From contig MU405230.1 in assembly GCA_022836615.1 (NCBI GenBank), positions 186,001 through 250,000 on the forward strand: a stretch of 64,000 nucleotides of DNA, given 5' to 3'. The notes beneath the pieces are model-generated. The model saw only the letters and a list, made by a program, of their open reading frames with translations. It made no database searches and was not told the DNA's origin. Numbering within the stretch: position 1 is the first letter of the stretch; each line of letters opens with the position of its first letter. The position numbers and the translations under genes are program-made. Origin of the DNA: Annulohypoxylon bovei var. microspora. Taxonomy: Eukaryota > Ascomycota > Sordariomycetes > Xylariales > Hypoxylaceae. Positions 34,955 to 46,607 of the stretch are shown here, in pieces.

Positions 34955-37900
34955 AACCCTTTATATATTATCCGTTACCTGTCTCATCATCTTGCTGTAT
35001 GAAACCCCTATAAGTCTTGCTCGCATAAGTGTATTAGGTCTTGATATTCTTGTCGTACCAAGGTAAAGTAGGTACCTACCTACTTAATCGCCATGGGAAA
35101 GCTAGATAGAAGTACCGTCAGGCGAGGGTCAGGCTTCAATACTTGGTAACATCGTGTTTCCTATTACCAGGTATGCCTAGGTACCTATGAGATCTGAGAT
35201 CTAGACCTACCGCGGTCCTACGGCCGGGAGTTGTCTCACATGTTCACCGGTAAAGCCTTGCTTGCGTCATGCAGAACATCCACAAACATCAGCTCCGCGA
35301 CTGTGTTTAGGTATAAATTAGCGGTGAAACATAACATGTATTCACGCAATGGCTTTAAACAGTGTCTAGTTGGTTTGCATTCGACGTAGAGCGATATGCT
35401 GTTCCCAGGCACCAATACACGTCATAGTCAAGCGCAAATGTCGCGTATCTTAAGCCCAACTTCATCCTAAGAAATACATATCCCAGGAGCTAGAGTCAAG
35501 TTGAATGTCTTGAGGAGCAGACCTAGCAGCAGCCGAATGTATACCAAAAGCAGGAACACAAGGGTGGGACCTACATCTGTTAACGTGCGGCCTTAACTCT
35601 TAGAACTACGCCGGCGTGTACAAGACTCAGGTAACTCGTGTATCCGATAGTGCCAACTGTGTAAGAGGCTTCTAAGATTGTTTCAAGATAGGTCTTCTCG
35701 TAGTTGCAGTGGGTGACAGTCTTATGCATGTTGCTACTTTCCGAAGGATCCACCAATGATGAGACTTCTCATCTCAACAAGGCGTCTATATCTAGGTATT
35801 CACAGGGGTCAAGTAGGGCTATATATCCACTCTTGATCTAATGACAACCTAGGAGGTAAGGATAATCCCAGATGCGAAGACCCTTATCGTTAGTTAGTGC
35901 AAGGGGAAGGGGAGAGGTTATAGAAATCGATGGCTCTAATGCCAGTAATCTTAAGAGGCGAGATAAAATCGAGACTTGGATTGCGCCATGGTCTTGGTGG
36001 CACGGAGTTTGGGGGACGATCGCTTCTAGCTCTGTGGGATGCTTCAGCGGTAAAAGAAAAGAAAAAGCAAGAATAACGCCCCCCGTATCATCCGCCACGT
36101 AGGCCACGCAGAGCAGTGGGGGGTAATGTGGGCTAGCCCTCTGTCGATAATTAACATAAACCGAGACCGTCGAAGTGCTTCTCACGTTGTACTGCATGTG
36201 TAAGAGACGCCGAGTGATGATAGGAGTTGTCTACTTGTAATCATATATAGTGCCAGATTTCAAACCAATTCTAATATGGGATGGGCTATCTAACTCAAAG
36301 AATCCAATATGAAGCCGTTGACCTTATTGTGTAAGACACCACAGTTCATATTTGAGACAGTATAATTTTGCACGTGGCCAGGGTTATGGTCTCTAGAATT
36401 TAACACATGGCTTGTTGTACAAGCTGAACCAACTTCAACGTAAGCGAAGAACATATAGTTTATATTCACAACTCAAGAGCCATACTAGTATGTCTAGGAA
36501 TTACAAAAATAACTATACTCATATTAACGGTACTTACCGTACTAGTGTACTCGGAAGATACCTATCTTAGCTTCTAAGGTATCTGGGTAGGTAGGTAGGT
36601 AGGTAGGTAGGTAAACAGGTAGTATACATGTTAATCTCTTTGAATGCTAGTTTGCGGCTCCTTCGGGTATCTAGTTCCTAGTTTCACAGAGCCGTTAACA
36701 ACTCCATGAAGTTAGCTGAAAGTATTCTGAGACAGCCCGTGGAGCTTTCTGCACCCTTCTCCTAGTGCCGTTGGCTATTTGCTGGTTGATCAAGTCTTTT
36801 AGTCGATGCAAAAGCAAGCCACACTGGCTACCTGGGGTATTTTAATGCCATATAATACATACCTACCTAGCTTAGCATTTTGTTGGGGGGCCATTCGAAA
36901 TCAGTCACATGTACTGGCGAGATAGATATAGTGAGAGTATCATACCATCGGGAACAAGACTACATTTGAGGTCAGGGTCTACGTAGATGCACTTCGGTGA
37001 GCTGATCGAGATAGTCTCTTTGTTAAGACTTCGTGAATTTGTTGGCACCAAGATCTGCACCACGTTGATCTCCTATTGGCCTGCTTAGCCTTAGCTTTTG
37101 CTTAGATTTTGATTTGGAAATTATGTATGTGCTTGATCTTAGTATCAGCCTCAGGCGCTAATGAGTTTATGCACAACCCATACTTCACTAGACGCTATTC
37201 TGTATCATTTTTCTTGTCGAAGCCATCGACTTCGACTGGCCGTAGAAGCGAAACAATGATATTGATATGCATTCTTCCTGTGTAATGAGCGCATAATCAA
37301 GGCTAGTGCCGGGCCGCTCACCGATTTTCCCGAACATTAGAAGTAGCAGGTAGATGAGCACAAGAATCACCGAGCTATTGTGGTATTCTGGCTAAAAGGG
37401 GATCAAACAATAAGGCAGCTATTGGGTATGTGATACGTTGGGCTCCTAGACCGGCGGTGATAGCTGATGTTGATGTGAATTGCAGTATCTTAAGCTTCGG
37501 AGGCTCGTGATGTCACTAGTCCTGGGGAATTGGGGACGTGAATCGAAACTCGCTCGACGTCTTCCCACTTGGAGGATTGCTACATAATGCGCGTGCACGG
37601 CCCCAACTCCTCATGTGATCAGTGGGGAGACTTTCGGCTACGACGAGACGAATAGATTGGTGAAGGCGATGACTTGAGGCTAAACGATGCATTGCGTCCT
37701 TAGATGTTGTTAGGTATAGTGTTGGAGTATGATAAAGATGTTCTGGTTGGCGTTCCTGGCGATGAAACCTGAGGAATCACAGCAGAATGTTAATAAGTGA
37801 AGAGCAGAGTACTGGAGAGGGCCAGGAAAGTGCCCGGCGAACGGCGTAAGACCGATTCTCGCGGCTTTTATTGGTCGACTCTGGTGCATTGCATTAGGAC

Positions 37901-40900
37901 AGTGTTGGGGGTTGAACTGCATGAATGACCAGGTAGTTTTCCCTAATGTGGTTCCATACACCTTTGAGATATGTACGTGTGTACTATTAGTCTGAGGTCA
38001 GCTGCATCTAATCTTTCTACCCTGTGAAGTCGAGGAGTAGCTCAGATCGCGGGCCGCCCCTAGACTAGATCCTACCCAGCTTAAAGACCGACTACTTTAT
38101 GCCGGCTTGGTATGTATGTACTAGGTATGTGTAGTTAAGTACATACCTCCCCGTTACATTTTCTCCATCTGCATATGTAATGCTGTCCCATTTAGGACTC
38201 AAGCCCTTCCTGCTGGTTCTGGTGGTTATATCTTAAATATATCAGATGATATTACCACCTTTCAAGCTGCCTAAGAGAAAATAAACGTAGAGAATCTTTG
38301 TGGTAGATCCACAGACACCCCTGACAAGACCTTGGCGTAAATCTAAGAAGTCCCCGGCATTAAGGTCAGCCTAGACGATTTTCTATCAGCTCGTTCAGCT
38401 TCAAGTCAGGTTTGATCTCCTCGAGGATGGAATTCCTAGGTCTGCAAGAGCTCGACAATGATCATCTGTTAATAATTTTATTTGACACCGTCGGCGCAAT
38501 ATGTGGAGGTTATCGCCCCATCGTAAGCGCGAAGACGTACTGTAAAAAGTCACAATCCTAGCTGCAAATCATTTTTGATCGACTAATACCATGAAGAGTC
38601 TAAGGCAGGAATGAAGCCGATTTTCCATGTATATATCAGGTTCATCCTATCTCGTTCGGCTGAAAGGATTATGCCTTCTACGTTCCTGGAAATATTGTTA
38701 GCCTCGGCAAATAAGTTCCTGTAATACCGGCAGTATGGATTTTTTTATAAGACGCGCTTTTAGTTCGAATAGTCTCGCGCAGCTTAAATGTAATGGCTAT
38801 ATTAAGAATTAATATCGCGAAATGTTGAAAGTTAATAAAGGGGGGGAGGAGCGAGTAAAACGTATTTTATAAGGCTTGTTAAATAGTATTTGAAAGGAAA
38901 CAATATAAAAAAAAAATATAAAAATTATAAGGCCTATGTGCATCTGGACTGCTGTGTATCGATGTATCATGCCGTTGTTGTACTTCGTAGCGGTAGCGTT
39001 GCATGATGCGAAAAACTAGATAAGATCAGGATCTCCCCTTGCTTTCCCCATTTTCATCAGCCATTTTACCGGGCTGCTGGGACTATTCAGGGCTGGTGTT
39101 GACCCGACTCGCAAATAACTGGAGGCTTTTCGAAGGATAAAAAAGCAATATTATCACACCCCCACAATTGCCATTGGCGTAGGTAACGCTGGGCTGGAGG
39201 GTTAAACGTCTCGAAAGATGTTATATTATTTTCACATTAAAAATACACTTTCTATCGTCCTATTAAACCACCCAGACACGGTTGCTCGAAGTAACATCGT
39301 CGTGAGCTTATTTAAAAGTGTTATTTTCGACACGACATTATATTCGTGTATGTCTAAACCGCATACCTCGGTAGGTACCTACCTACTCCTACCTAAGCAA
39401 GCAAATGATATGAGCAAAGTAAAGGAGAAAAAGAAAAAAAAGCATAAGAGCCGCCACGATGCTGCTTGAATATTTAGATATGTAACTGCTTTAATATCTA
39501 CCTAATCGATCTGACAGAAAGTGGAGTATTAGTAGATACTTCCCACGCCCATGCCCACGCCCACGCCCAGAGTCAGCCCTAGCAGTTAAGGGTTCTCCTA
39601 TTTTACACCTAATCTAGATCTGCCCTACCTAACAACGATATCCTCTTACTTTCCTTACATCATTCCAAGCCTGTTGGTTTCCATTTCGCCTTAGCGATTA
39701 TCTCAGGTGGAGTTAGTAGCTCACACATGATGAAAATGAGGTTGAAGCGGTCGCATTGGTTCTTGAGAAGACAGGGATGCGTCATTACTTTCAGGCTATC
39801 GTCCCATGTTTATGCGTTGATGCGTTTCTGGCGCCGGGATCAACAAGGAGACAAGGATAAAGCTACAGACGAAGTACGGGGCGTCATTGATTAACTTGGA
39901 TTGGAATAACGTTATTATAGGTTTATACAAAAAAATATTATGAGAGCTATTTGAAAAAAAAAAAAAAATAAAAAAAAAAAAATACTTAAGGAGCCGGAGA
40001 ACAGTGGCCACACCCGTTAATCCTTGTTCATCCCACTCGGGACTACCTATGCAGATGGGAAATCTGTGACATCCAGAACGCTGGTTGAACGGTTTTAACA
40101 CGATGATACTAGCTTATCAACTAGTCGCCCTTCTCGGTGATTTGCTCTTCGTCTCGTCAACCGATTCAATAGGGGATTTGGTGTATGAGTTCTCTGCTCT
40201 TCGGACCAACTATAGATACCTAGGTAAGTAGGTAGGTAGGTACCTGGCTTACTCGGCGCACTACTTATCCGTTCCTTTGATGTCTTAGCGTATTTACACG
40301 TGCATTGCATTCCCCCCTTAACTTCTGGAACTACAGCCGATGTCCTAACTGGCTATTATGGGAATTATGGTGCAATAAAACTAGTACTTATATGATGAGG
40401 ATAATCTATGGTTAGGTAGGTAGTCGGAGGCATTTTTGGTGCACAATAAGTCGGTTAATCCTTTTGGTTACAGGGTTGTTTGACGAAATGTTGAAGGTTG
40501 AAGTAAAGGAAGACGATTGGAGATGATATCCGCCTCATATTTAACATCGAGGCGAAAGGGTAATAGGAACTGGCAGCTCAATATTCCAAATAGCTTCGCC
40601 TTTTGCCAGTATCTTACAGCTAACATTCATTATTCTTATTATTTTTCAATCGCGCATCGGTCGAGACAGGCGTATTAGATTATCCCTTTTCTTTTCATGC
40701 CCTCGTCATCAATTTTTAGCCCGGCAGCTCCTTATGCTATCGCTTCCTCACGGAAAAAAGTAGCGAGGTCGCCTGCATGTCGTAGAGCCTGGGGGATGTC
40801 CCTCTGCTCCGCAGATCACCTTGGATCCTACGCCACTCACGGGTCGCTCATAGTTCCTGATATATACTCAGGGTCTGCCCCAGACTAGATCTTCTTTCAA

Positions 40901-41971
40901 AGTCGCTTCCCGTGCCCCGACCTAAAGAGCCTTTCTCCATCTGTGCCTATCCGTGGTCGCCGAGAGAGGATGATAATGCAGAGCCGTTCTTCGCTTTTTT
41001 TACCTGGAAGATCTAGTCCGTCACCGCTGCGGGAACTTGCCGGTTCCGTGGGCCGTGCTCACCTTCGATCATAGGTAGCTTCTAGCTTTAAGGGTGGTGT
41101 CTAGCTATAACCATCTCTACGTTCACACGTCCGTTTACGGCTATCGACTTGGTCAAGTTTCCAGCATCGATGAAAAATTTTACCGCATGACCATAACGCG
41201 AGCGTCGATCAAAAGAGGCATATTCTTCGACTATAGCTCTACGAAGCATCACCTTTTTCCGCCCCAAAAAGTGTTTTGTCGTGTTGCAGCTAACACCCTG
41301 GACACTGCCAAAGATATTCGTTCGCCCATCAGTACCTACACAAGCCTCAGAATCCAAACCCGGAACGGGCTACACTAAGCTTCCCGATCTAGATATATGT
41401 TAGACCCTTGTTCCCAACCCAAGGAGTTACCCCAGGTATAGAGTCAAGGAGGTGTGGGCATCCGTATGCGCTGTCCTACCACGCCCTCGTTGTACATTGC
41501 TAAGAAATCATAGCCCCCGGCGGTTCTTGAATGAGAGTCAGGTTGCTTTGGTGGTCGGACTGCATACTGCTTCCAGGGAAGCAAGCGGCTTTATTGACTG
41601 GATTGGCCCATTTCCGGCTCGCTCTCCACCATATTCTGCTACCTCCCTCTAATCACTGTTACCATATTTCGGTTTATACCGGCCATAAGGAGTGGGTGAC
41701 AGGTTGGGACTGAAAACATACTAAACGCTGCCTTCTATCATCCCCCATCAAGCACTCCAGCCTGTAAGAAGCCACAACGCGGAGGCCTACCATCCCCCCA
41801 TTCAAAGAAAAAGCTGCAGAAATCGGCTTACTCCTGGCCTTCTAGTTGGAAAGTCTGGTTGATGGCAATCAGCATCCAATAATTTTCTCTCAAGACAGCC
41901 GACTTTTATGGGACACGTAGCTACTCGAATATATAACTCCCCTCGAGCCACCTAGGTACCTGATAAATATA
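34955..41971. other. 7 kb gene desert
   Basis: AT-rich DNA with stops in all frames; the longest frames (35838-36197 and 37710-37961 on minus, 39218-39469 on plus) lack start context or domains. It holds the GGTA microsatellite at 36586, homopolymer-rich patches (A runs at 38905-38930 and 39950-39985), CCCACGCC repeats near 39545-39568 and several TACCTAGGTA-type words (35067, 35172, 39370, 40217, 41948). The last few hundred bases must contain the promoter of the Zn2Cys6 gene. Confidence 0.45.
36586..36613. repeat. (GGTA)7 microsatellite
   Basis: Seven uninterrupted copies of GGTA. The unit is the same as the half-site of the TACCTAGGTA-type palindromes scattered through the intergenic DNA here. 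Confidence 0.95.
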
Positions 41972-43412
41972 ATGTCCTATCAGTACGCGTCGCCACAAGA
42001 GATCCCCGAGTTAGGGGCGTCGCAAGCCGGCTACATGGGTAGCCATCTAACGCCCACGGGTTCCCACCTAGAGGTAAGACTTACCAGCAACCATACTAGC
42101 ACAGCCCCCATCTCCACCACGTCCTCCATTTTGCCAACAGTTAGCATAGAGCAACCATTTCCCCCCTGCTCGGCGACGAGAGTCCCTGTCTAAGGAATTT
42201 AAGCTAAAAAGATCCGTCTCGACCCCTAACGTGAGACCACAGGGGACGAACGAAGCCGATCCCGGGACGCTTGGCCCTTCCAACGAGAGGAGAAGAAATA
42301 GGCTAGGATATCAGCGGACACCTATTGCTTGTCGTAAGTTGTCACCGCGCTATGCAATAGTTAGCTTGGAATGGATTCACACGAGAACTAAAGCGTAGCC
42401 TGGTATAGGACATTGCCGGAAGAGGAAAATCAGATGCAAACAGCCGGAGACACCAGACGTCCTAAGACGATGTGAGAGTTGCATTAATCTCAATATAGAA
42501 TGCGTCTATTCTGCAGTGAATCAACCACCTCCACCCACGACGGGGCAAAGACAAGGAACACGAGCCTCTGTTGGAACAGGCTTTGCATCACCTTCCACGT
42601 CTCCAGCGATGCCGACGGGATGCACAGTGGAAACGCAACCGAATCCACCGTATCACCAGCTAGCCACAATGCCATCGATGCCAAGTATGAGTCAACGGTC
42701 GATAGAGGCCGAGGAGGACGAAAATTACTCTCCTAGGTCTAAAAGTAGGTATATTCCGGAACGCATCTCCTAGTATCCATAGTTGTGAAAGCATCTACTA
42801 AGAGGCCGCAAAGTCGCGCCGCATGCATCTAGTAGCCGAGCGTTCGGCTACGAACATGGGACAGGCAGCTGGGTTTCGACAGACACGGACCCTAATGCTG
42901 CGAAGATGGCCGGTAACGCGAATGACCAGTGGGCAAACTACCCGGACGGCTTGCCGGAAGCTTCAGATCTATCCTCTTATGCCTCCCACGCCCCAGCTGT
43001 GTCCCTGTCGACAGGCTGGTCGACGACTTCGCCCGGACTGAACAGGATAGACACCAATACTCGCCTCGACGACACGTGGAGGGCATATCCACCAGGGATA
43101 AGATCAATGTCCTATAGCGACGATCAGACGGGTCATTTTGTGTCACCGACGAGACCGTACGATAGGATACAACCGCCGGTTGCGACTCATGTCGTGTCGG
43201 AAGCAAGCATAGGTGCTCACGGGTCTCTCTCCGCCGGTGCCGTGCCGCATGCGGCGTATAATTCATGGCGACAGCCATACCAGTATTCTAGGTCCAACGA
43301 AGACTACGGTGCTTGGTACGAAGACCGTGAACACCATGCGTCAGAAGCACAACTCTCACCTATGGGAGAAGATCCTTCCCAAGCTGGAGGCATATACTAT
43401 GGCGAGAGATGA
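41972..43412 (+). CDS. Zn(II)2Cys6 binuclear cluster transcription factor
   Basis: No single frame shows this gene; four exons (41972-42073, 42204-42333, 42409-42748, 42803-43412) join to 393 residues. The joint of exons 2 and 3 rebuilds the zinc cluster: Cys77, Cys80, Cys87, Cys99, Cys102 and Cys109 with spacing C-x2-C-x6-C-x11-C-x2-C-x6-C, basic RKRKIR between Cys80 and Cys87, preceded by the basic lead RRRNRLGYQRTP. The motif SVSTPNV upstream and the Pro/Ser/Tyr-rich tail are typical of a subfamily of fungal regulators lacking the large middle homology domain. It would bind DNA in the nucleus; targets are unknown. The exon 2 acceptor (42203) is the least certain, since several in-phase AGs exist upstream; the exon 3 donor is GTATAT. 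It stands alone beside the gene desert. Confidence 0.85.
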
Positions 43413-45268
43413 CGTCGAAGTCAGTCACGGGTGTTGCGCGGAAGATAAATAGACCACGCTTGCGGCCATCTCCCACGTGTTCTCCCCCCTATAGCATCGC
43501 AATTCGCCGTGGTTTGCAGTTCGTCTTCGCTTCCCCTTTCCGACATACTAGTGGTGTACGATTCAACAGCTTCTGTTCTGCAGTTATAGTCTAGATAAAG
43601 CGAAAGACGAGCTTTTAGAATTAAAATAAAAGGGAAAAGGTACGAACAGGAAAGGGGCTGAGCGACGAATTTGCCTGAGCGCATGGAGGGATCTGCGACA
43701 TATTCGTAAACCTGAAAACACCTGGGGGATCGACAAGAATACGCCCTGCGAATTCGTAACGCTGCGGCAAAATTAACCTCACAACTCGGAACTTCAGACA
43801 GTACAGTATATCCCGTCGCTAGTTAGGTTCCAATCGGCTAAGTAACATAAAAATCTTCGACATGCTGGAGAAGCGGTGACGGACACATCTCTTGGCCGAT
43901 TGAGAAGGGAGAAATTGCGTAGCATTTTTAACCACGAGAACTTCACGCTATCGATTTCCGATCTTCGCCAAGAACTAAAGCGTTACTGTCTCTACCGGAC
44001 ATTATAGATCTTTGGCTGAGCCGCGTACCCCCACGAGCCCACAAATCTCATCGGCGCTTGTCGATTGGTCAAGGGGGGGATGAATCATGATGTACAAACG
44101 TGGGATGGTGATATAAAATTAGATCTGCTGGCATGGATGGGGGGTTTCATATGAGCTGGAGTCAAAAGATGGCAGTTGAAGTTTCCCATTCGGGTAAACA
44201 AACAAATAATCTTGCCTCAACTGGATGCCTACCTACCTATGTAGGTATCAATATGTGTGCTCTCCAGAGTGGACTTTCGAGAACCGCTGCGGCTTCCCGT
44301 CTCGTCTCACCTTCGGCCCGGGGTACGGACTAGTTAGCGAAATAAAGATGCGGGTTGAAATCGGAAAGGTCTCCAAAAGGCAAGATGAGCATTCAAGACT
44401 AGGTAGTGGAGGATCTCTTTTTGACTCTGTGATAGACGGACCTTGTTGTCATCAGATTCTCGACTTTACAATAATATTATTGTTGGTCAATCGCTCATTT
44501 CCCTTGCTGTATATAGCTTTGGCAACTGGGAAAAAAAATGAATGAAAAAAAAAAACCAACCTGACAGGCCATTGCTACAAAGGCGCTTAAAAGCTGGAGA
44601 TATTTTTAGGATTATATAGGTAGGTAGATATGGTAAAAGTCAGTGTGTTTCCGGTCCCCTTAACTACGATATATCTATACTGAGTAACTAAGGAGAAAGT
44701 ATTGGAACTCTGTAGAGAAATACCGGGGAGGTTCTGCATATATAAGTACCTAAGTTAATGCCAATTCAATCAAATATTATTAAAAATGTACCTATATAAA
44801 AGATTCGGTAGGCACTATCTTCAAGTACTAACATCTTGAGAGATGTCTAGTCGTACGCATATTCTTTGGTTGGAATGGCTGGCGCTACCCTATCGTGTGA
44901 AGGTCGATCGTGTTAATATAAGACGACGAGAGCAAAGTTACACAGCAAGACAAAACAAGCCCCTCGGCTTCACTGTGCCGAGAATGTCTTAGGAGTTGAT
45001 AGTATCTCATTTAAACTACTTGCCCATATTTCATGTGCTACTAGTAGTGATGCTGTCTGCATCGGCAATGGCTAAATCCTTCCGTGATAGTATTTTGGTG
45101 TGCCGGGTTTATTAAGGCCATTTAGTCGCATACTGCTAAAGAGTACCTGAGGGGGTTTAATTAAGTGCTTTTTAGTTACGAATTAGAAACGGCGACTGGC
45201 AGGCTAGCATGTGACATAAAAGTCCGTGGCATGTGCTTGGGTTGTGGCGGGCTCTTCGCTACCACCAG
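43413..45268. other. intergenic region
   Basis: About 1.9 kb between the 3' ends of the Zn2Cys6 gene (+) and the DUF202 gene (-). Short frames at 43421-43684 (-), 44133-44333 and 44225-44545 (+) lack domains. No repeat pair or RNA gene was recognised. Confidence 0.4.
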
Positions 45269-45658
45269 TTATGTTTCCAACCGCAAGGTCAGGATGAGTA
45301 AACCAATATAAGCCCCAATACTCAGAGTCGTTAGGAGAAGGACACTGTTGCCACTAGTCCGAAACTTATTCTTTAACTCGCCGTCATGATCCGTCATCGT
45401 GAAAAACTGGCTGTTGCCCTGGTAGCGACGGTACATGGCGCATAACATCACCGTCGTACCGTAGACGGCGAAGAGCGCGCCAATGGCGTAGAACTCGGAG
45501 GTGAAGATCTTGAGTATGATCAGAGCAAAGCTGAATTGAGAAAGAGCTGTTCGCATATATGCCCCTTCAAAAGTCCGTTGGGCAGCTCGGATCTCCACCA
45601 ACCTACGGGGAGTGAGGAATTTGATGTCAGCAATGATAGTCTGATGCTTGAAGCGCAT
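45269..45658 (-). CDS. DUF202-domain membrane protein
   Basis: The 129-residue ATG-started frame contains LVEIRAAQRTFEGAYMRTALSQ followed by three hydrophobic helices (FSFALIILKIFTSEFYAIGALFAVYG and GNSVLLLTTLSIGAYIGLLIL). This helix-RT-x-x-S pattern is the DUF202 family (PF02656), small membrane proteins of unknown role; relatives include the Vtc1 transmembrane fold. The 5' end is doubtful: residues 1-18 (MRFKHQTIIADIKFLTPRR) are unlike the family, and a CTGAC branch-like word plus CCCCGTAG acceptor lie just before LVEIRAAQ. The true protein may begin in an upstream exon, with this ATG inside an intron. The C-terminal half is sound. Confidence 0.75.
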   Translation of the reverse strand: MRFKHQTIIADIKFLTPRRLVEIRAAQRTFEGAYMRTALSQFSFALIILKIFTSEFYAIGALFAVYGTTVMLCAMYRRYQGNSQFFTMTDHDGELKNKFRTSGNSVLLLTTLSIGAYIGLLILTLRLET

Positions 45659-46384
45659 GTGAAGCTCGTCCCAATAGACGGGCTCCGATGTGGATCACTA
45701 CTGAGACCCGCGGCGCGGCAGAACTTGAGCCCCAAATCAGGGGTCAGCGGCAGATTATGAAGGTAGACGCGGAACAATGAGAATCCGACCTACTCTTGTG
45801 ACGTGAGGATTACCGAGCGAGCGCGGTGTAATCGTAGGTGAAGACGATCCTCTGGATTTGGCTACAATTAGGCAGGTCAACAACTAGTGAATTTTATACG
45901 TGCAGCGGTATCAGGGGTATAAACGCGTGAAGTCGCCGTGTTATTCAGGATGATACCGGGTAGAAGAAACTTTCCTGTGTATAAAACAATAGAAGAAACT
46001 AACCTGGAACATGATTTCCGGTATTATCTTAACTTGCAATTTTATCCTCACCGAATTGATCCGTATATAGTTCGGTTCATGATATACATTATAATATAGT
46101 GTATTTACGTAGGTAGGTGGGCACCCGAATGATGCAAGGAGAAAGAGTAGATTAATATGTGAAGCTCATAAGATGTTGCGGGGGATCTAAGCAAATCCCC
46201 ACCTGCTTATTCACAGCTGGTAAGATTTTAGCCAGCTGGCTGTCGGATTTCCTTTAATTGTTACCTAATCTCCAAGTGAAACAATACGGTAGAAATTACA
46301 TATGTTAAACCACTAGATATTTTTATATACCTCCAGCTACCTACGTATAAATCTACTTACCTAATAATTAGCTACAAGATGCTT

Positions 46385-46607
46385 TTAATTCGTTGGTATT
46401 AGGTACCTACCTGTTAAAGATGTTCGATGACATTCGGACGTTCGACCGTTTTCAGTGCAGATCGATTTTACAAGAATGGAAACAAAATAAAAGGATCAAT
46501 GGAGGCAGGGAAAGAACCCACATGAACTTACTTAGCAGCTTATGTATGTAGACCCGGGCGAAAATATCTATTATGAGGAAGATAATAATAAAGGCGACGT
46601 CGGTCAT
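46385..46607 (-). CDS. possible 33-residue membrane microprotein, two exons
   Basis: A small ATG-started frame at 46607-46532 encodes MTDVAFIIIFLIIDIFARVY and five more residues, then meets a strong GTAAGT donor. The nearest acceptor (TTTAACAG, exon from 46410) adds SRYLIPTN and a stop at 46385, total 33 residues with one membrane helix. It is transcribed in the same direction as the DUF202 gene and could instead be a first exon of that gene or chance. I recognise no family. Confidence 0.2.

Noticed and set aside
39950..39985. Long A-rich tract as a possible retroposon tail
   Set aside because: No upstream coding remnant or target-site duplication was visible.
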